From positions 1-64,000 of the forward strand of contig JAFSFC010000075.1 of the NCBI GenBank assembly GCA_017435425.1: a stretch of 64,000 bases of DNA. The letters run 5' to 3'. The notes under the pieces were generated by a model. It worked only from the letters and a program-made list of their open reading frames with translations. It searched no databases and was not told the DNA's origin. Positions 34,934 to 42,643 of this stretch are shown here, one piece after another. Every line of letters begins with the position of its first letter. Position 1 is the first letter of the stretch. This DNA comes from Ruminiclostridium sp. (GTDB lineage Bacteria > Bacillota > Clostridia > Oscillospirales > Oscillospiraceae). The position numbers were made by a program, and so were the translations under genes.

Positions 34934-34980
34934 TAACCAGGGAAGCACAGCGCAAATTGGCTTTTTGTCGGCCTCTCCCA

Positions 34981-35009
34981 TTGCAAAATCCGTCTTTTTT
35001 CGGTATAGT
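34981..35009 (+). promoter_or_regulatory. Promoter of the MATE gene
   Basis: TTGCAA (34981-34986), 17 bases, TATAGT (35004-35009); divergent from the promoter at 34905. Confidence 0.65.
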
Positions 35010-35042
35010 AATAAGGTTAAAGCAACCATTCGGGAGGCCACC

Positions 35043-36422
35043 ATGCAACCCACTAATAAACATTCCCGTTGGGCCATGCTCCCGGTGATCCTCTCCCTGG
35101 CCTGGCCCACCATGCTGGAGCAGCTCATGCAGACTGCCGTCCAGTACATCGACACCGCCATGGTGGGCGCCCTGGGCACCCATGCCACTGCCGCCGTGGG
35201 GGCCACCACCACCCTCAACTGGCTCATCAGCTCCACCATCTCCGCCATGGGCGTGGGTTTTCTGGCCTACATCGCCCGGGCCCGGGGAGCAGGCGACGAG
35301 AACAAAGCCCGCCGGGCCTCTGCCCAGGCTGTTCTGGCCGCCGCGGCAGCGGGACTCTTCTTCACCGCCCTGACCCTGGGCTGCAGCGGAAAGGTCCCTG
35401 TTTGGATGCAGGTGGACCCCTCCATCCAGGACCTGGCCGCCCAATACTTCTTTGTGCTCTATCTCCCCATGCTCTTCCGGGCGGCCATCCTCATTTTCGG
35501 CACCGTCCTCCGGGCAGCCGGAGACGCCAAGACCCCCATGCTGGTTGGCCTGCTGGTGAACGTCATCAATATCGTTCTGAACTTACTCTTCATCTTCCCC
35601 ACCCGGGATGTGACCCTGCTGGGCCTGACCTTCACCATGCCCGGCGCAGGCTGGGGGGTGGTGGGCGCAGCCGCCGCCAGCGCCCTGGCCTTCACCACAG
35701 GGGGCATCGTCATCACCCTGGCCCTGTGGCGGCATCCGGACATCTCCCCCAGAGGCCAGTCTTTTCGCCCCAACCGAGACATCCTGCGCCCCTGCCTGAA
35801 AACCGCCGTCCCCAATATGTTCCAGCGGTTCTCCACCAGTCTTGGCTATGTAGCCTTTGCCGCCATGGTCAACGGACTGGGTCCGGTTTCCGCTGCCGCT
35901 ATGACCATCGCCAACACGGTGGAATCCGCCTTCTACATCCCGGGCTTCGGCATGCAGACCGCCGCCTCCACCCTGGCGGGCAACGCCCTGGGGGCCCGGG
36001 ACCAACAGCGGATGAAGGACCTGATTGCCATGTTCATCCGCATTGAGCTGGTCCTCATGCTTCTCTCCGGCGGGACCCTCTTCCTCTTCGCCCCGGCCCT
36101 GACCGGTCTCTTCTCCACCAGTCAGGATGTCATCCTCCTGTGCGTGGCGGTCCTGCGGATGATGGCCCTGTCCGAACCCCTCTTCGGAGTTGCCCTCATC
36201 ATCGAGGGTATCCTGCTGGGGATCGGCAACACCAGGATCCCCTTCCTCTTCAACCTCATCGGCATGTGGGGGGTGCGGATCGTGTGCACCTTCCTGTGCA
36301 CCCAGCTGGGGGGCATGGGTCTGGTGGCCGCCTGCGCCTGCATGGTCCTCCACAACCTGGTCCTCTTTGTCCTCTTCCTTGTTTACTACGTCCGGGGAAC
36401 CTGGAACCCCCTGACGAACTGA
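35043..36422 (+). CDS. MATE family efflux transporter
   Basis: 459 residues, twelve membrane helices in two homologous halves. Landmarks: LAWPTMLEQLMQTAVQYIDT in helix 1, MVGALG, and RAAGDAKTPMLVGLLVNVIN; the second half repeats the pattern (GFGMQTAASTLAGNALGARD). Sodium- or proton-coupled export of drugs or metabolites. ATG at 35043 with GGGAGG upstream; the earlier in-frame ATG is upstream of or within the promoter. Confidence 0.93.
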   Translation: MQPTNKHSRWAMLPVILSLAWPTMLEQLMQTAVQYIDTAMVGALGTHATAAVGATTTLNWLISSTISAMGVGFLAYIARARGAGDENKARRASAQAVLAAAAAGLFFTALTLGCSGKVPVWMQVDPSIQDLAAQYFFVLYLPMLFRAAILIFGTVLRAAGDAKTPMLVGLLVNVINIVLNLLFIFPTRDVTLLGLTFTMPGAGWGVVGAAAASALAFTTGGIVITLALWRHPDISPRGQSFRPNRDILRPCLKTAVPNMFQRFSTSLGYVAFAAMVNGLGPVSAAAMTIANTVESAFYIPGFGMQTAASTLAGNALGARDQQRMKDLIAMFIRIELVLMLLSGGTLFLFAPALTGLFSTSQDVILLCVAVLRMMALSEPLFGVALIIEGILLGIGNTRIPFLFNLIGMWGVRIVCTFLCTQLGGMGLVAACACMVLHNLVLFVLFLVYYVRGTWNPLTN

Positions 36423-36447
36423 TATGACCCTGAAAGGAGAACTCGTT

Positions 36448-37365
36448 ATGATCAATGAACTATACGCCGCTCTGGATGCTGTCCACACCGGTCAGGAGCT
36501 GTCCCCCCTTCAGGTGGACCTCCCCGACGGTCTGACCCCGGAAGTCCGCCCTCTGGCCCAGCAGCTCCACGCCTGCCTGACCGCCGGCGACGGCAAGGCC
36601 CTGCTGGACCTGTGCTTCTCCCCTGTGTGGCAGGAGTACAAGGCCTTTCTGACTCCCCTGCCCATGCTCCTCTGCCTGAACAAGGCCACCATCGACCTGC
36701 TGAATGTCCTGTACCCCCAGGAGGACCCCCTGGTCTTTCTGGCCGAGCGCACCGACCCCATGGGCGAGACCATCTTCCTGGAAGATGAGACCCGTTCTCT
36801 GGCCTATGACCGCATGGGCTGCCAGCTGATGACCACCACCCGCAGTGGGTCCGGCTCGGTCTCCGGCTGGAAGAAGGAGTACCGCTACGAGGGCGAAACC
36901 GAGAACGGCCTGCCCCACGGTCAGGGCACCCAGTACGCCGGCACCCGCCGCCTCCTCACCGGCCGCATCAGCGAGACCCCCTTCCGCTCTGGCCGCTGGG
37001 AGAAGGGCGTCCTGGCGGAGGGCACCTTCCAGGATGCCCTGGTGGTGTGGAACGGCGGCGACCTGGCCGAGGCCTTCCCCATGGAGGGCCCTGACGGCGC
37101 CCCCCTCCAGCTGGCCACCTGCGTCCCCGATGTCCTCATCGAGAATAGCACCCCCTCCTGCTCCGGCCTGTATGTGGCCAACCTGACCGTGGGACCCAAT
37201 GGCTACACCGCCCAGGAACCTCTGGTCCCCCTGTGCCCCGGCAAGGGCGGCGAGTTCCGCATGGCCTGCCAGGACTGCTTCCTGTGTCCCCCCGTGGCAT
37301 CCGTCACGGCAGAAATGGACGACCCCGACATCCCCGTGGTCTTTGCCGCCGACCCCGAACTGTAA
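36448..37365 (+). CDS. Hypothetical protein with a MORN-like repeat
   Basis: 305 residues, soluble, no signal peptide. A helical first half (DLCFSPVWQEYKAFLTPLPM) precedes a beta-rich segment with a MORN-type repeat near residue 150 (YEGETENGLPHGQGTQY), followed by a weaker copy (FRSGRWEKGVLAEGTF). Family not recognised. RBS AAAGGAG 8 bases before ATG. It lies 25 bases after the MATE gene and 15 bases before the SLH gene, so probably co-transcribed. Confidence 0.7.
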   Translation: MINELYAALDAVHTGQELSPLQVDLPDGLTPEVRPLAQQLHACLTAGDGKALLDLCFSPVWQEYKAFLTPLPMLLCLNKATIDLLNVLYPQEDPLVFLAERTDPMGETIFLEDETRSLAYDRMGCQLMTTTRSGSGSVSGWKKEYRYEGETENGLPHGQGTQYAGTRRLLTGRISETPFRSGRWEKGVLAEGTFQDALVVWNGGDLAEAFPMEGPDGAPLQLATCVPDVLIENSTPSCSGLYVANLTVGPNGYTAQEPLVPLCPGKGGEFRMACQDCFLCPPVASVTAEMDDPDIPVVFAADPEL

Positions 37366-37380
37366 TTGGAGGACTCCCTT

Positions 37381-38694
37381 ATGAGACGATTCACCGCCGC
37401 ACTGCTGGCCTGCCTGATGCTGACGGGGCTGATGCCCACCGCCATGGCCGCCCAGGTCAGCGATGCCCAGATCATTGACAAGGTCCTGGCTTTCCTGTAT
37501 GTCCACGAGGGCAACTACGGCTCCATCAACAAGAACGACAACGGCGCCCTGTCCGTGGGTAAGATCCAATGGCATGCAGGCAACGCCCTGAACCTCTGCC
37601 GGGATGCCCTGAAGCGCAACCCCGAAAGCGCCCTGGCCCTGCTGGGAGAGGACCTCTACAACGAGATCACCGACTCCACCACCAACTGGAGCCACCGCAT
37701 CGTCGATGATGCAGAGGCTGCGCTTCTGTCCGCCTTTCTGACCTCCCCCGAGGGCAAGGCCGCCCAGGATGACCAGGGACGGGCCTACATGACCAACTAC
37801 ATCAACGCCGGCAAGAAGCTGGGCATCACCGACCCCGCCGTCATGGTCTACTTCTGCGACCTCCACAACCAGGGCGGCCTGGGCATGGCCCGCCGGGTGG
37901 CCACCGCCGCCGCAGACATGGCCGGCTCCTTCGGGGCCATCTCCCTGGACCAGATCTATCAGGCCGGTCTGGATGACAGTGTGGCCGGCCGGTATCCCAC
38001 CCGCCGGAAGGCCACCTATGACTACTGCAAGAGCCTGGGCTGGGAGGTCAACACCGGCAAGCCTGTCACCCCTCCTGCGACCCAGCCCACCCCCTCCAAG
38101 GTGAAGTTCCCCAAGGTGGCCACCTACAAGCAGGGTCAGTTCTATGACGTGCCCGCCGGCAAGTGGTATGCCAAGAACGTGGCCTCCGCCGTGGAGTTTG
38201 GCCTTATGAAGGGTCAGACCTCCAACGCCTTCAGCCCCGAAGGGAACGTGACCGTGGCCGAGACCGTCACCATGGCCGCCCGCATCCATTCCATCTACAC
38301 CACCGGCTCCGCCAACTTCAAGCAGGCCTCCGGGTCCCGCTGGTATGACGTCTACTACGACTACTGCTACCAGAAGGGCATCCTCACCGCCTCCTATCAC
38401 AAGGACATTGCAAACTGGGCCATCACCCGAGCTCAGTTCGCCGAGATCTTTGCCAAGGCCCTCCCCGCTTCTGCCCTTCCCGCCAAGAACACCGTGAAGG
38501 ACAACGCCATCCCCGATGTGCCCTCCTCTGCTTCCTACGGCAAGGCCGTGTACACCCTCTATCGGGCCGGCATCCTCACTGGCAGTGACGTCAACTACTT
38601 CTATCCCAGCACCGCCATCAACCGGGCCCAGGCCGCTGCCATCGCCTCCCGCATGGCCGACAGCGACCTGCGCATGAGCGTGACCATGAAATAA
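37381..38694 (+). CDS. Lysozyme-like / glycoside hydrolase protein with SLH repeats
   Basis: 437 residues. Signal peptide (MRRFTAALLACLMLTGLMPT, then AMAA). Residues 30-210 read VLAFLYVHEGNYGSINKND then GALSVGKIQWH, a pattern (acidic residue in EGNYGS, then D...G..S.GKIQ) like chitosanase and phage-lysozyme folds, with Glu near 43 as a candidate catalytic acid. A Pro/Thr linker precedes three SLH repeats (240-437). Probably a wall-bound glycan hydrolase; the enzymatic class is a guess. ATG 37381 with TTGGAGGA upstream. Confidence 0.75.
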   Translation: MRRFTAALLACLMLTGLMPTAMAAQVSDAQIIDKVLAFLYVHEGNYGSINKNDNGALSVGKIQWHAGNALNLCRDALKRNPESALALLGEDLYNEITDSTTNWSHRIVDDAEAALLSAFLTSPEGKAAQDDQGRAYMTNYINAGKKLGITDPAVMVYFCDLHNQGGLGMARRVATAAADMAGSFGAISLDQIYQAGLDDSVAGRYPTRRKATYDYCKSLGWEVNTGKPVTPPATQPTPSKVKFPKVATYKQGQFYDVPAGKWYAKNVASAVEFGLMKGQTSNAFSPEGNVTVAETVTMAARIHSIYTTGSANFKQASGSRWYDVYYDYCYQKGILTASYHKDIANWAITRAQFAEIFAKALPASALPAKNTVKDNAIPDVPSSASYGKAVYTLYRAGILTGSDVNYFYPSTAINRAQAAAIASRMADSDLRMSVTMK

Positions 38695-38706
38695 GAGGTG
38701 CAACCT

Positions 38707-39192
38707 ATGCGACCCATCAACCCCGCTCACACCCAGGCCCTCATGGGCCTTCTGAACAAGGCCCCCTACTTTTCCCTCCTGGGCATGGATTTCCAGGTGA
38801 TGGAGCCGGGCTACTGCCGGCTGGTGGTCCCCCTGGACTACGGCCGCCACGGCAATTCCTTCGGGGCTGTCCACGGAGGCGTCTACTCCTCCATCATCGA
38901 CACCGTAGCCTACTGGGCCCTCTACTGCCAGATGGAGGAGGACCAAGGTTACACCTCCCTGGACCTGAACGTCACCAACCTGGGGATGGTCCATTCCGGC
39001 ACCCTCATCGCCGAGGGCCATGTGGTCCGGGCGGGCCGATCCATCTGCCTGAGCGAGGCCACCGTGAAAAACCAGGAGGGCAAACTCCTGGCCCATGGCA
39101 CCTCCAAGCTCATGGTGCTGGAGGGCAAGCAGTCCATCCAAACCCTCCTGGCCGCCGAAGGGGCCGATCCCCTGCCCCCCAAATTTCTGTAA
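38707..39192 (+). CDS. PaaI-type hotdog thioesterase
   Basis: 161 residues, one hotdog domain. Active-site region NSFGAVHGGVYSSIIDTVAY and the beta strands LDLNVTNLGMVHSGTLIAEG then AEGHVVRAGRSICLSEATV. Hydrolyses acyl- or aryl-CoA; substrate unknown. Start at ATG 38707 rather than the GTG at 38698, because AAGAGGTG is then correctly spaced. 12 bases after the SLH gene. Confidence 0.9.
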   Translation: MRPINPAHTQALMGLLNKAPYFSLLGMDFQVMEPGYCRLVVPLDYGRHGNSFGAVHGGVYSSIIDTVAYWALYCQMEEDQGYTSLDLNVTNLGMVHSGTLIAEGHVVRAGRSICLSEATVKNQEGKLLAHGTSKLMVLEGKQSIQTLLAAEGADPLPPKFL

Positions 39193-39204
39193 GGGAGATG
39201 CCAT

Positions 39205-39708
39205 ATGTACGACGAACTGACCCAAGTTGACATCGATAAAATGAAGGAGGAGCTAGAGCACCGCCGCCTGGTCCTCCGCCCCCAGCTCATTGAGGAAGTA
39301 AAGGTTGCCCGGGCCTTCGGCGATCTCAGCGAGAACTTTGAATATAAGGCCGCCAAGCGGGAAAAGGGCCGCAACGACAGCCGCATCCGCTACCTGGAAA
39401 ACATGATCAAGACCGCCAAGGTCATTGACGGCACTTCTTCCGGCGAGGGCATCGGCCTCTTCGACAAGGTGACCTTCTGGATCGAGGAGGACGAGGAGGA
39501 GGAGACCATCCAGTTCGTCACCACCCTCCGGCAGGACGCCCTGAAGGGCCTGATCTCCAAGGAGTCCCCTGTAGGCAAGGCCCTGTGGGGAAAAAAAGAG
39601 GGGGACCGGGTCCTCATCGAGGCCAGCCCCACCTACAGCTACTATGTGCAGATCCGCTCCGTGGAAAAGACCGGCGAGGACCCCGATATCCCCATCAGTA
39701 CTTATTAA
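39205..39708 (+). CDS. GreA/GreB-family transcription elongation factor
   Basis: 167 residues. Coiled-coil N-terminus with the tip acidic pair region FGDLSENFEYKAAKREKGRN, then the FKBP-like C-terminal domain (GKALWGKKEGDRVLIE). It rescues backtracked polymerase by stimulating RNA cleavage. Called family-level only, because the genome probably has a standard greA elsewhere. Last gene of the 35043-39708 run; strong terminator follows. Confidence 0.9.
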   Translation: MYDELTQVDIDKMKEELEHRRLVLRPQLIEEVKVARAFGDLSENFEYKAAKREKGRNDSRIRYLENMIKTAKVIDGTSSGEGIGLFDKVTFWIEEDEEEETIQFVTTLRQDALKGLISKESPVGKALWGKKEGDRVLIEASPTYSYYVQIRSVEKTGEDPDIPISTY

Positions 39709-39712
39709 CCAC

Positions 39713-39747
39713 AAAAAACGCTGCAGAGCAAGCTCTGCAGCGTTTTT
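39713..39747. terminator. Bidirectional terminator
   Basis: AAAAAACGCTGCAGAG / CTCTGCAGCGTTTTT with loop CAAG; serves the convergent Gre and creatininase-family genes. Confidence 0.9.
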
Positions 39748-39755
39748 ATTTTGCG

Positions 39756-40550
39756 TTATACTTTCCAGTCCCGGATCTCCAGCAAGCCGGGGATGAGGAC
39801 CTTGGCGCTGGTCTCCAGGATGATGCGGCCCTTTTCCGCCGTGGCGCCGGAGGGGTCGCCGCCGATTCCGATGGGTTTTCCCTCGGCGGTCTTCCAGTCC
39901 TCGGAGACCCAGCCAATGGACACCTGGCCGTAGGGCAGCAGGGCCTTGTTGTGCTGGAAGGAAGTGGGGATCCCCGCCTCGGCGGTGTCCAGCTTCACCA
40001 GGGACTCATCCACTGCCATGACCATAGAGGTCTCCATCTCACCCCCGTGGAAGTCCCAGACATTGCCCTCGGAGACAGTAGCCTTCACGTCCGGGTGGCT
40101 GAATGCCCCGGAGGACAGGAAGAAGGGGGCGATACCCAGCTCGCTGCGGAGCTCCCGGCTGAGAATCTGGATGAGGGGAGCGTTGCCCCCGTGGCAGATG
40201 AGGAAGGCGATCTTTTTGAATCCGTGGTGGGCCAGGCTCACACAGATATCGTACAGGAGGTTATAGTAGGTCTGGGGCCGCAGGGTGATGGACCCGCAGA
40301 AATTCTTGTGCTCGGTGGACAGTCCCACAGGGATCAGGGGGAAGACCAGCATGGGGAAGTCGGGCTCCCCGGCCTCCTCCAGGGCCTTTCCGATATGCTC
40401 CACCATGGCCTCGGCGATGATGTCGTCGGTGCCCAGAGGGGCCTGATTCCCGTGCTGCTCCAGAGCACCCACAGGGATGAGGATGATGGTGTTTTCCTTG
40501 TCCACCTGCTCCATTTCCAGGCGGGTCAGGTCACGGTAGTTCTTCAGCAT
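39756..40550 (-). CDS. Creatininase-family amidohydrolase
   Basis: 264 residues. Metal-site signatures: GALEQHGNQAPLGTDD near residue 30 (Glu, His, Asp ligands), FLICHGGNAPLI near 125, and a later Glu/Asp near DFHGGEMETSMV. The family includes creatininase, archaeal FAPy deformylase (ArfB, riboflavin/F420 path) and the mycofactocin protease MftE. Its ATG overlaps the ribU stop by 7 bases and the pair is preceded by an FMN riboswitch, which points to flavin-related amide hydrolysis rather than creatinine. Confidence 0.88.
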   Translation of the reverse strand: MLKNYRDLTRLEMEQVDKENTIILIPVGALEQHGNQAPLGTDDIIAEAMVEHIGKALEEAGEPDFPMLVFPLIPVGLSTEHKNFCGSITLRPQTYYNLLYDICVSLAHHGFKKIAFLICHGGNAPLIQILSRELRSELGIAPFFLSSGAFSHPDVKATVSEGNVWDFHGGEMETSMVMAVDESLVKLDTAEAGIPTSFQHNKALLPYGQVSIGWVSEDWKTAEGKPIGIGGDPSGATAEKGRIILETSAKVLIPGLLEIRDWKV

Positions 40551-41167
40551 GCCGGCATCCCTCCCTTGAACATTCGCAGGTCCTTCATCTTGTCATAGAG
40601 CAGATAGCCCAGGAAGTAGTTCAGGGCCACCTTGATGAGGTTGAAGGGGATAGTGGCCAGGATGATGAACAGAGGCAGGTTGGTGATGAGGGGATTCACA
40701 GCGCCCACGGTCATGACCACCTCGTTCAGAGACAGGCCCATGGCCTTGGCGTACAGCGGCAGGGTGATGCAGGCGTTCAGGAAGCAGGAGAAGGCGATGC
40801 GGATGGGCAGGTCGATGGCCAGAGCGGCGATGGCAGCCTTCCGGGTCTTGCCCAGCTTCTTGTAGATGAGCCAGGTGGGGACCACGAAGAGGGCGATGCC
40901 CAGCAGGTTGGCCAGCTCACCCACGTACATGGTGTTGGTGCCCACGGTGACCAGCTTGATGAGGAGTTTCACCACCTCCACGCAGGCGGCGGGCCAGGGA
41001 CCCAGGGAGAACAGGGCGATGACCGAGGGCAGGTCGCTCAGGTCCACCTTGTAGAAGGGGGGCATCATGGGCACGGAAAACTCAAAGGACATGAGTACGC
41101 CGGCCACGGCAGCCAGCATGCCGGTGAGGACCAGGGTCCGGGTGGAAAATTTCTTGATCGTGTTCAT
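40544..41167 (-). CDS. ribU: ECF transporter S component, riboflavin type (RibU)
   Basis: 207 residues, six membrane helices. N-terminal A-x3-A-like TGMLAAVAGVLMSFEF and FYKVDLSDLPSVIALFSLGP are typical of RibU-type substrate-binding subunits. It binds riboflavin and docks with a shared EcfAA'T module encoded elsewhere. Its position downstream of an FMN riboswitch supports the substrate. Coupled to the creatininase-family gene. Confidence 0.9.
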   Translation of the reverse strand: MNTIKKFSTRTLVLTGMLAAVAGVLMSFEFSVPMMPPFYKVDLSDLPSVIALFSLGPWPAACVEVVKLLIKLVTVGTNTMYVGELANLLGIALFVVPTWLIYKKLGKTRKAAIAALAIDLPIRIAFSCFLNACITLPLYAKAMGLSLNEVVMTVGAVNPLITNLPLFIILATIPFNLIKVALNYFLGYLLYDKMKDLRMFKGGMPAC

Positions 41168-41251
41168 AATTGCTCGTCCTTTCTATTTCTAAAATTTGTC
41201 AATTGTACGAGCCTTTACATAAAATCCCGCAGAAAGAACAGCTTATGAAAC

Positions 41252-41290
41252 AAAAAAATCGACGCCAAAAGGGGCGTCGAAAGATTGCAG
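41252..41290 (-). terminator. FMN leader terminator 2 (proximal to ribU)
   Basis: On the minus strand TGCAATCTTTCGACGCCCC pairs as TCGACGCC / GGCGTCGA and is followed by seven T. It is about 85 bases before ribU. Confidence 0.75.
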
Positions 41291-41391
41291 CATACACTCG
41301 CAACACGAATCACGACCCCGGCGCATGGTATGCTCCGCTCGCCCTGGCACAGCAAATTGCCCCGCCAAAGCGCACCAAACACACTGCCAAC

Positions 41392-41428
41392 AAAAAATCG
41401 ATGCCCGGGGGCATCGAAAGATTGCAAG
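41392..41428 (-). terminator. FMN leader terminator 1 (proximal to aptamer)
   Basis: TCGATGCCC / GGGCATCGA stem followed by six T on the minus strand. The preceding TTGCAATCTTTCGA is repeated in front of terminator 2. Confidence 0.75.
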
Positions 41429-41469
41429 CACAACATACGCCATGAATCGAAATTCATGACTGCACATTC

Positions 41470-41596
41470 TCTTCTCTCATCCAGACTGTCACTGTCGGTT
41501 TTGGAATCGCACCAAATCGGCCGATGGAAGGAAATCTCCTTCCAAAGGTTCGCGGACTATACCGCCGGTAGGGAATTGCACCCTGCCCCGAAGATT
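41470..41596 (-). promoter_or_regulatory. FMN riboswitch aptamer
   Basis: Minus strand shows the conserved RFN element: ATCTTCGGGGCAGGGTGCAA near the 5' end, then ACCGGCGGTATAGTCCGCGA, and the closing GACAGTCTGGATGAGAGAAG. The variable P3 hairpin GGAAGGAGATTTCCTTCC lies between. FMN binding would end transcription early at the two terminators downstream and so lower RibU when flavin is plentiful. Confidence 0.95.
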
Positions 41597-41615
41597 TTAT
41601 TCAATTGACAAAGCG

Positions 41616-41644
41616 AGTCTAGCATATCCGCCTGGGAAAGTCAA
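41616..41644 (-). promoter_or_regulatory. Promoter of the FMN riboswitch-ribU operon
   Basis: Minus strand: TTGACT (41644-41639), 17 bases, TAGACT (41621-41616). Start near 41609, 13 bases before the aptamer. Confidence 0.7.
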
Positions 41645-41760
41645 CTGTCTTTCCCCGCTCACTCCATAGAAATTTTCTATCACCCCACCGTTCTTGCAAC
41701 TTATTTTTTTTATTTTTCAGATTTTCAGGACACTTCCGGGATTTTTATTGGGCACCCCCC

Positions 41761-41789
41761 TTGATTTTGCAAGAAAAATGGTGTATCAT
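41761..41789 (+). promoter_or_regulatory. Promoter of the candidate small RNA
   Basis: TTGATT (41761-41766), 17 bases, TATCAT (41784-41789), followed by no gene on the plus strand. Confidence 0.5.
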
Positions 41790-41795
41790 TTCATT

Positions 41796-41945
41796 GTGTT
41801 TGAGACACTCCGATCCTATACACTCTTTTCTTCGACATTTCATCCTTCCTACCTTCTTTTTCATTGTGAGTCCCCTCGGGTTTGCGCGTATCCGTTGGGA
41901 CGAAAAGACAGCGCCCGATCTCCTGTCCGGGTGCTGTCTTTTTGT
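41796..41945 (+). ncRNA. Candidate CU-rich small RNA
   Basis: About 150 bases between the promoter at 41761 and a strong hairpin AAAAGACAGCGCCCG / CGGGTGCTGTCTTTTT (41904-41944). The centre (41820-41866) is almost free of G and contains CATCCTTCCTACCTTC, which could pair with AGGAGG-type ribosome binding sites, as RsaE/RoxS-type sRNAs do. No convincing reading frame. The terminator is shared with the convergent response-regulator gene. Confidence 0.4.
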
Positions 41946-41950
41946 GTTTT

Positions 41951-42643
41951 TTACCCTCGGAAGCGATAGCCCACGCCCCAGACGGTCTCGATGTACTGGA
42001 TATGGTCCGGGTCGATCTCGATCTTGTCCCGGATGTGCTTGATGTGGACGGTGACGGTGGACACATCCCCGTAGTTCTCCACCCCCCACACGGCGTCAAA
42101 GAGGCGGTCCTTGGAATAGACTGTGTCCGGGTGCTCCGCCAGAAAGAGGAGGAGGTCGTACTCCTTGCCGGTCATGTTTTTCTCCCGGCCGTTCACCCAC
42201 ACCCGGCGGGCCTCCCGGTCGATCTCCAGCCCGCGAATCTTCAGGACCTCGGGGCGGGGCCGTTCCCGGCTGCCCACCAGCCGCTCATACCGCTGGATGT
42301 GGCTTTTCACCCGGGCCACCAGCTCGCTGGGGGAGAAAGGCTTGGTCATGTAGTCATCGGCACCCAGGCCCAATCCCCGAACCTTGTCGATGTCGTCGGC
42401 CAGGGCGGAAATGATGATGAGCGGGGTGTTCTTCTCCTCCCGGATGCGGCGGCAGATCTCAAAGCCGCTGAGGCCGGGAAGCATCACGTCCACGATCACC
42501 AGGGAGAAGTCCTCCTCCAGGGCAAGCTGAAGGCCCTGGGTGCCGTCCCCGCAGAGGGTGCAGGTGAAGCCGCTGATCTCCAGATAGTCCCGCTCCAGCT
42601 CAGCCACGCTCTGGTCGTCTTCAATAATGAGAATCTTCATCAT
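41951..42643 (-). CDS. OmpR/PhoB-family response regulator
   Basis: 230 residues. Phospho-acceptor Asp in SLVIVDVMLPGLSGFEIC, Lys in DDYMTKPFSPSEL, winged helix ending in VHIKHIRDKIEIDPDHIQ and WGVGYRF. Its stop lies next to a bidirectional terminator. Start overlaps the kinase gene by 4 bases? The kinase gene lies downstream in coordinate terms but upstream in transcription: the kinase is read first and its end overlaps this start, so it is the kinase stop (42640) that meets this ATG (42643). Confidence 0.94.
   Translation of the reverse strand: MMKILIIEDDQSVAELERDYLEISGFTCTLCGDGTQGLQLALEEDFSLVIVDVMLPGLSGFEICRRIREEKNTPLIIISALADDIDKVRGLGLGADDYMTKPFSPSELVARVKSHIQRYERLVGSRERPRPEVLKIRGLEIDREARRVWVNGREKNMTGKEYDLLLFLAEHPDTVYSKDRLFDAVWGVENYGDVSTVTVHIKHIRDKIEIDPDHIQYIETVWGVGYRFRG

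Noticed and set aside
41694..41969. Open frame of 91 codons on the plus strand
   Set aside because: No ribosome binding site, composition unlike coding DNA here, and it spans a promoter and a terminator; read as a small-RNA gene instead.
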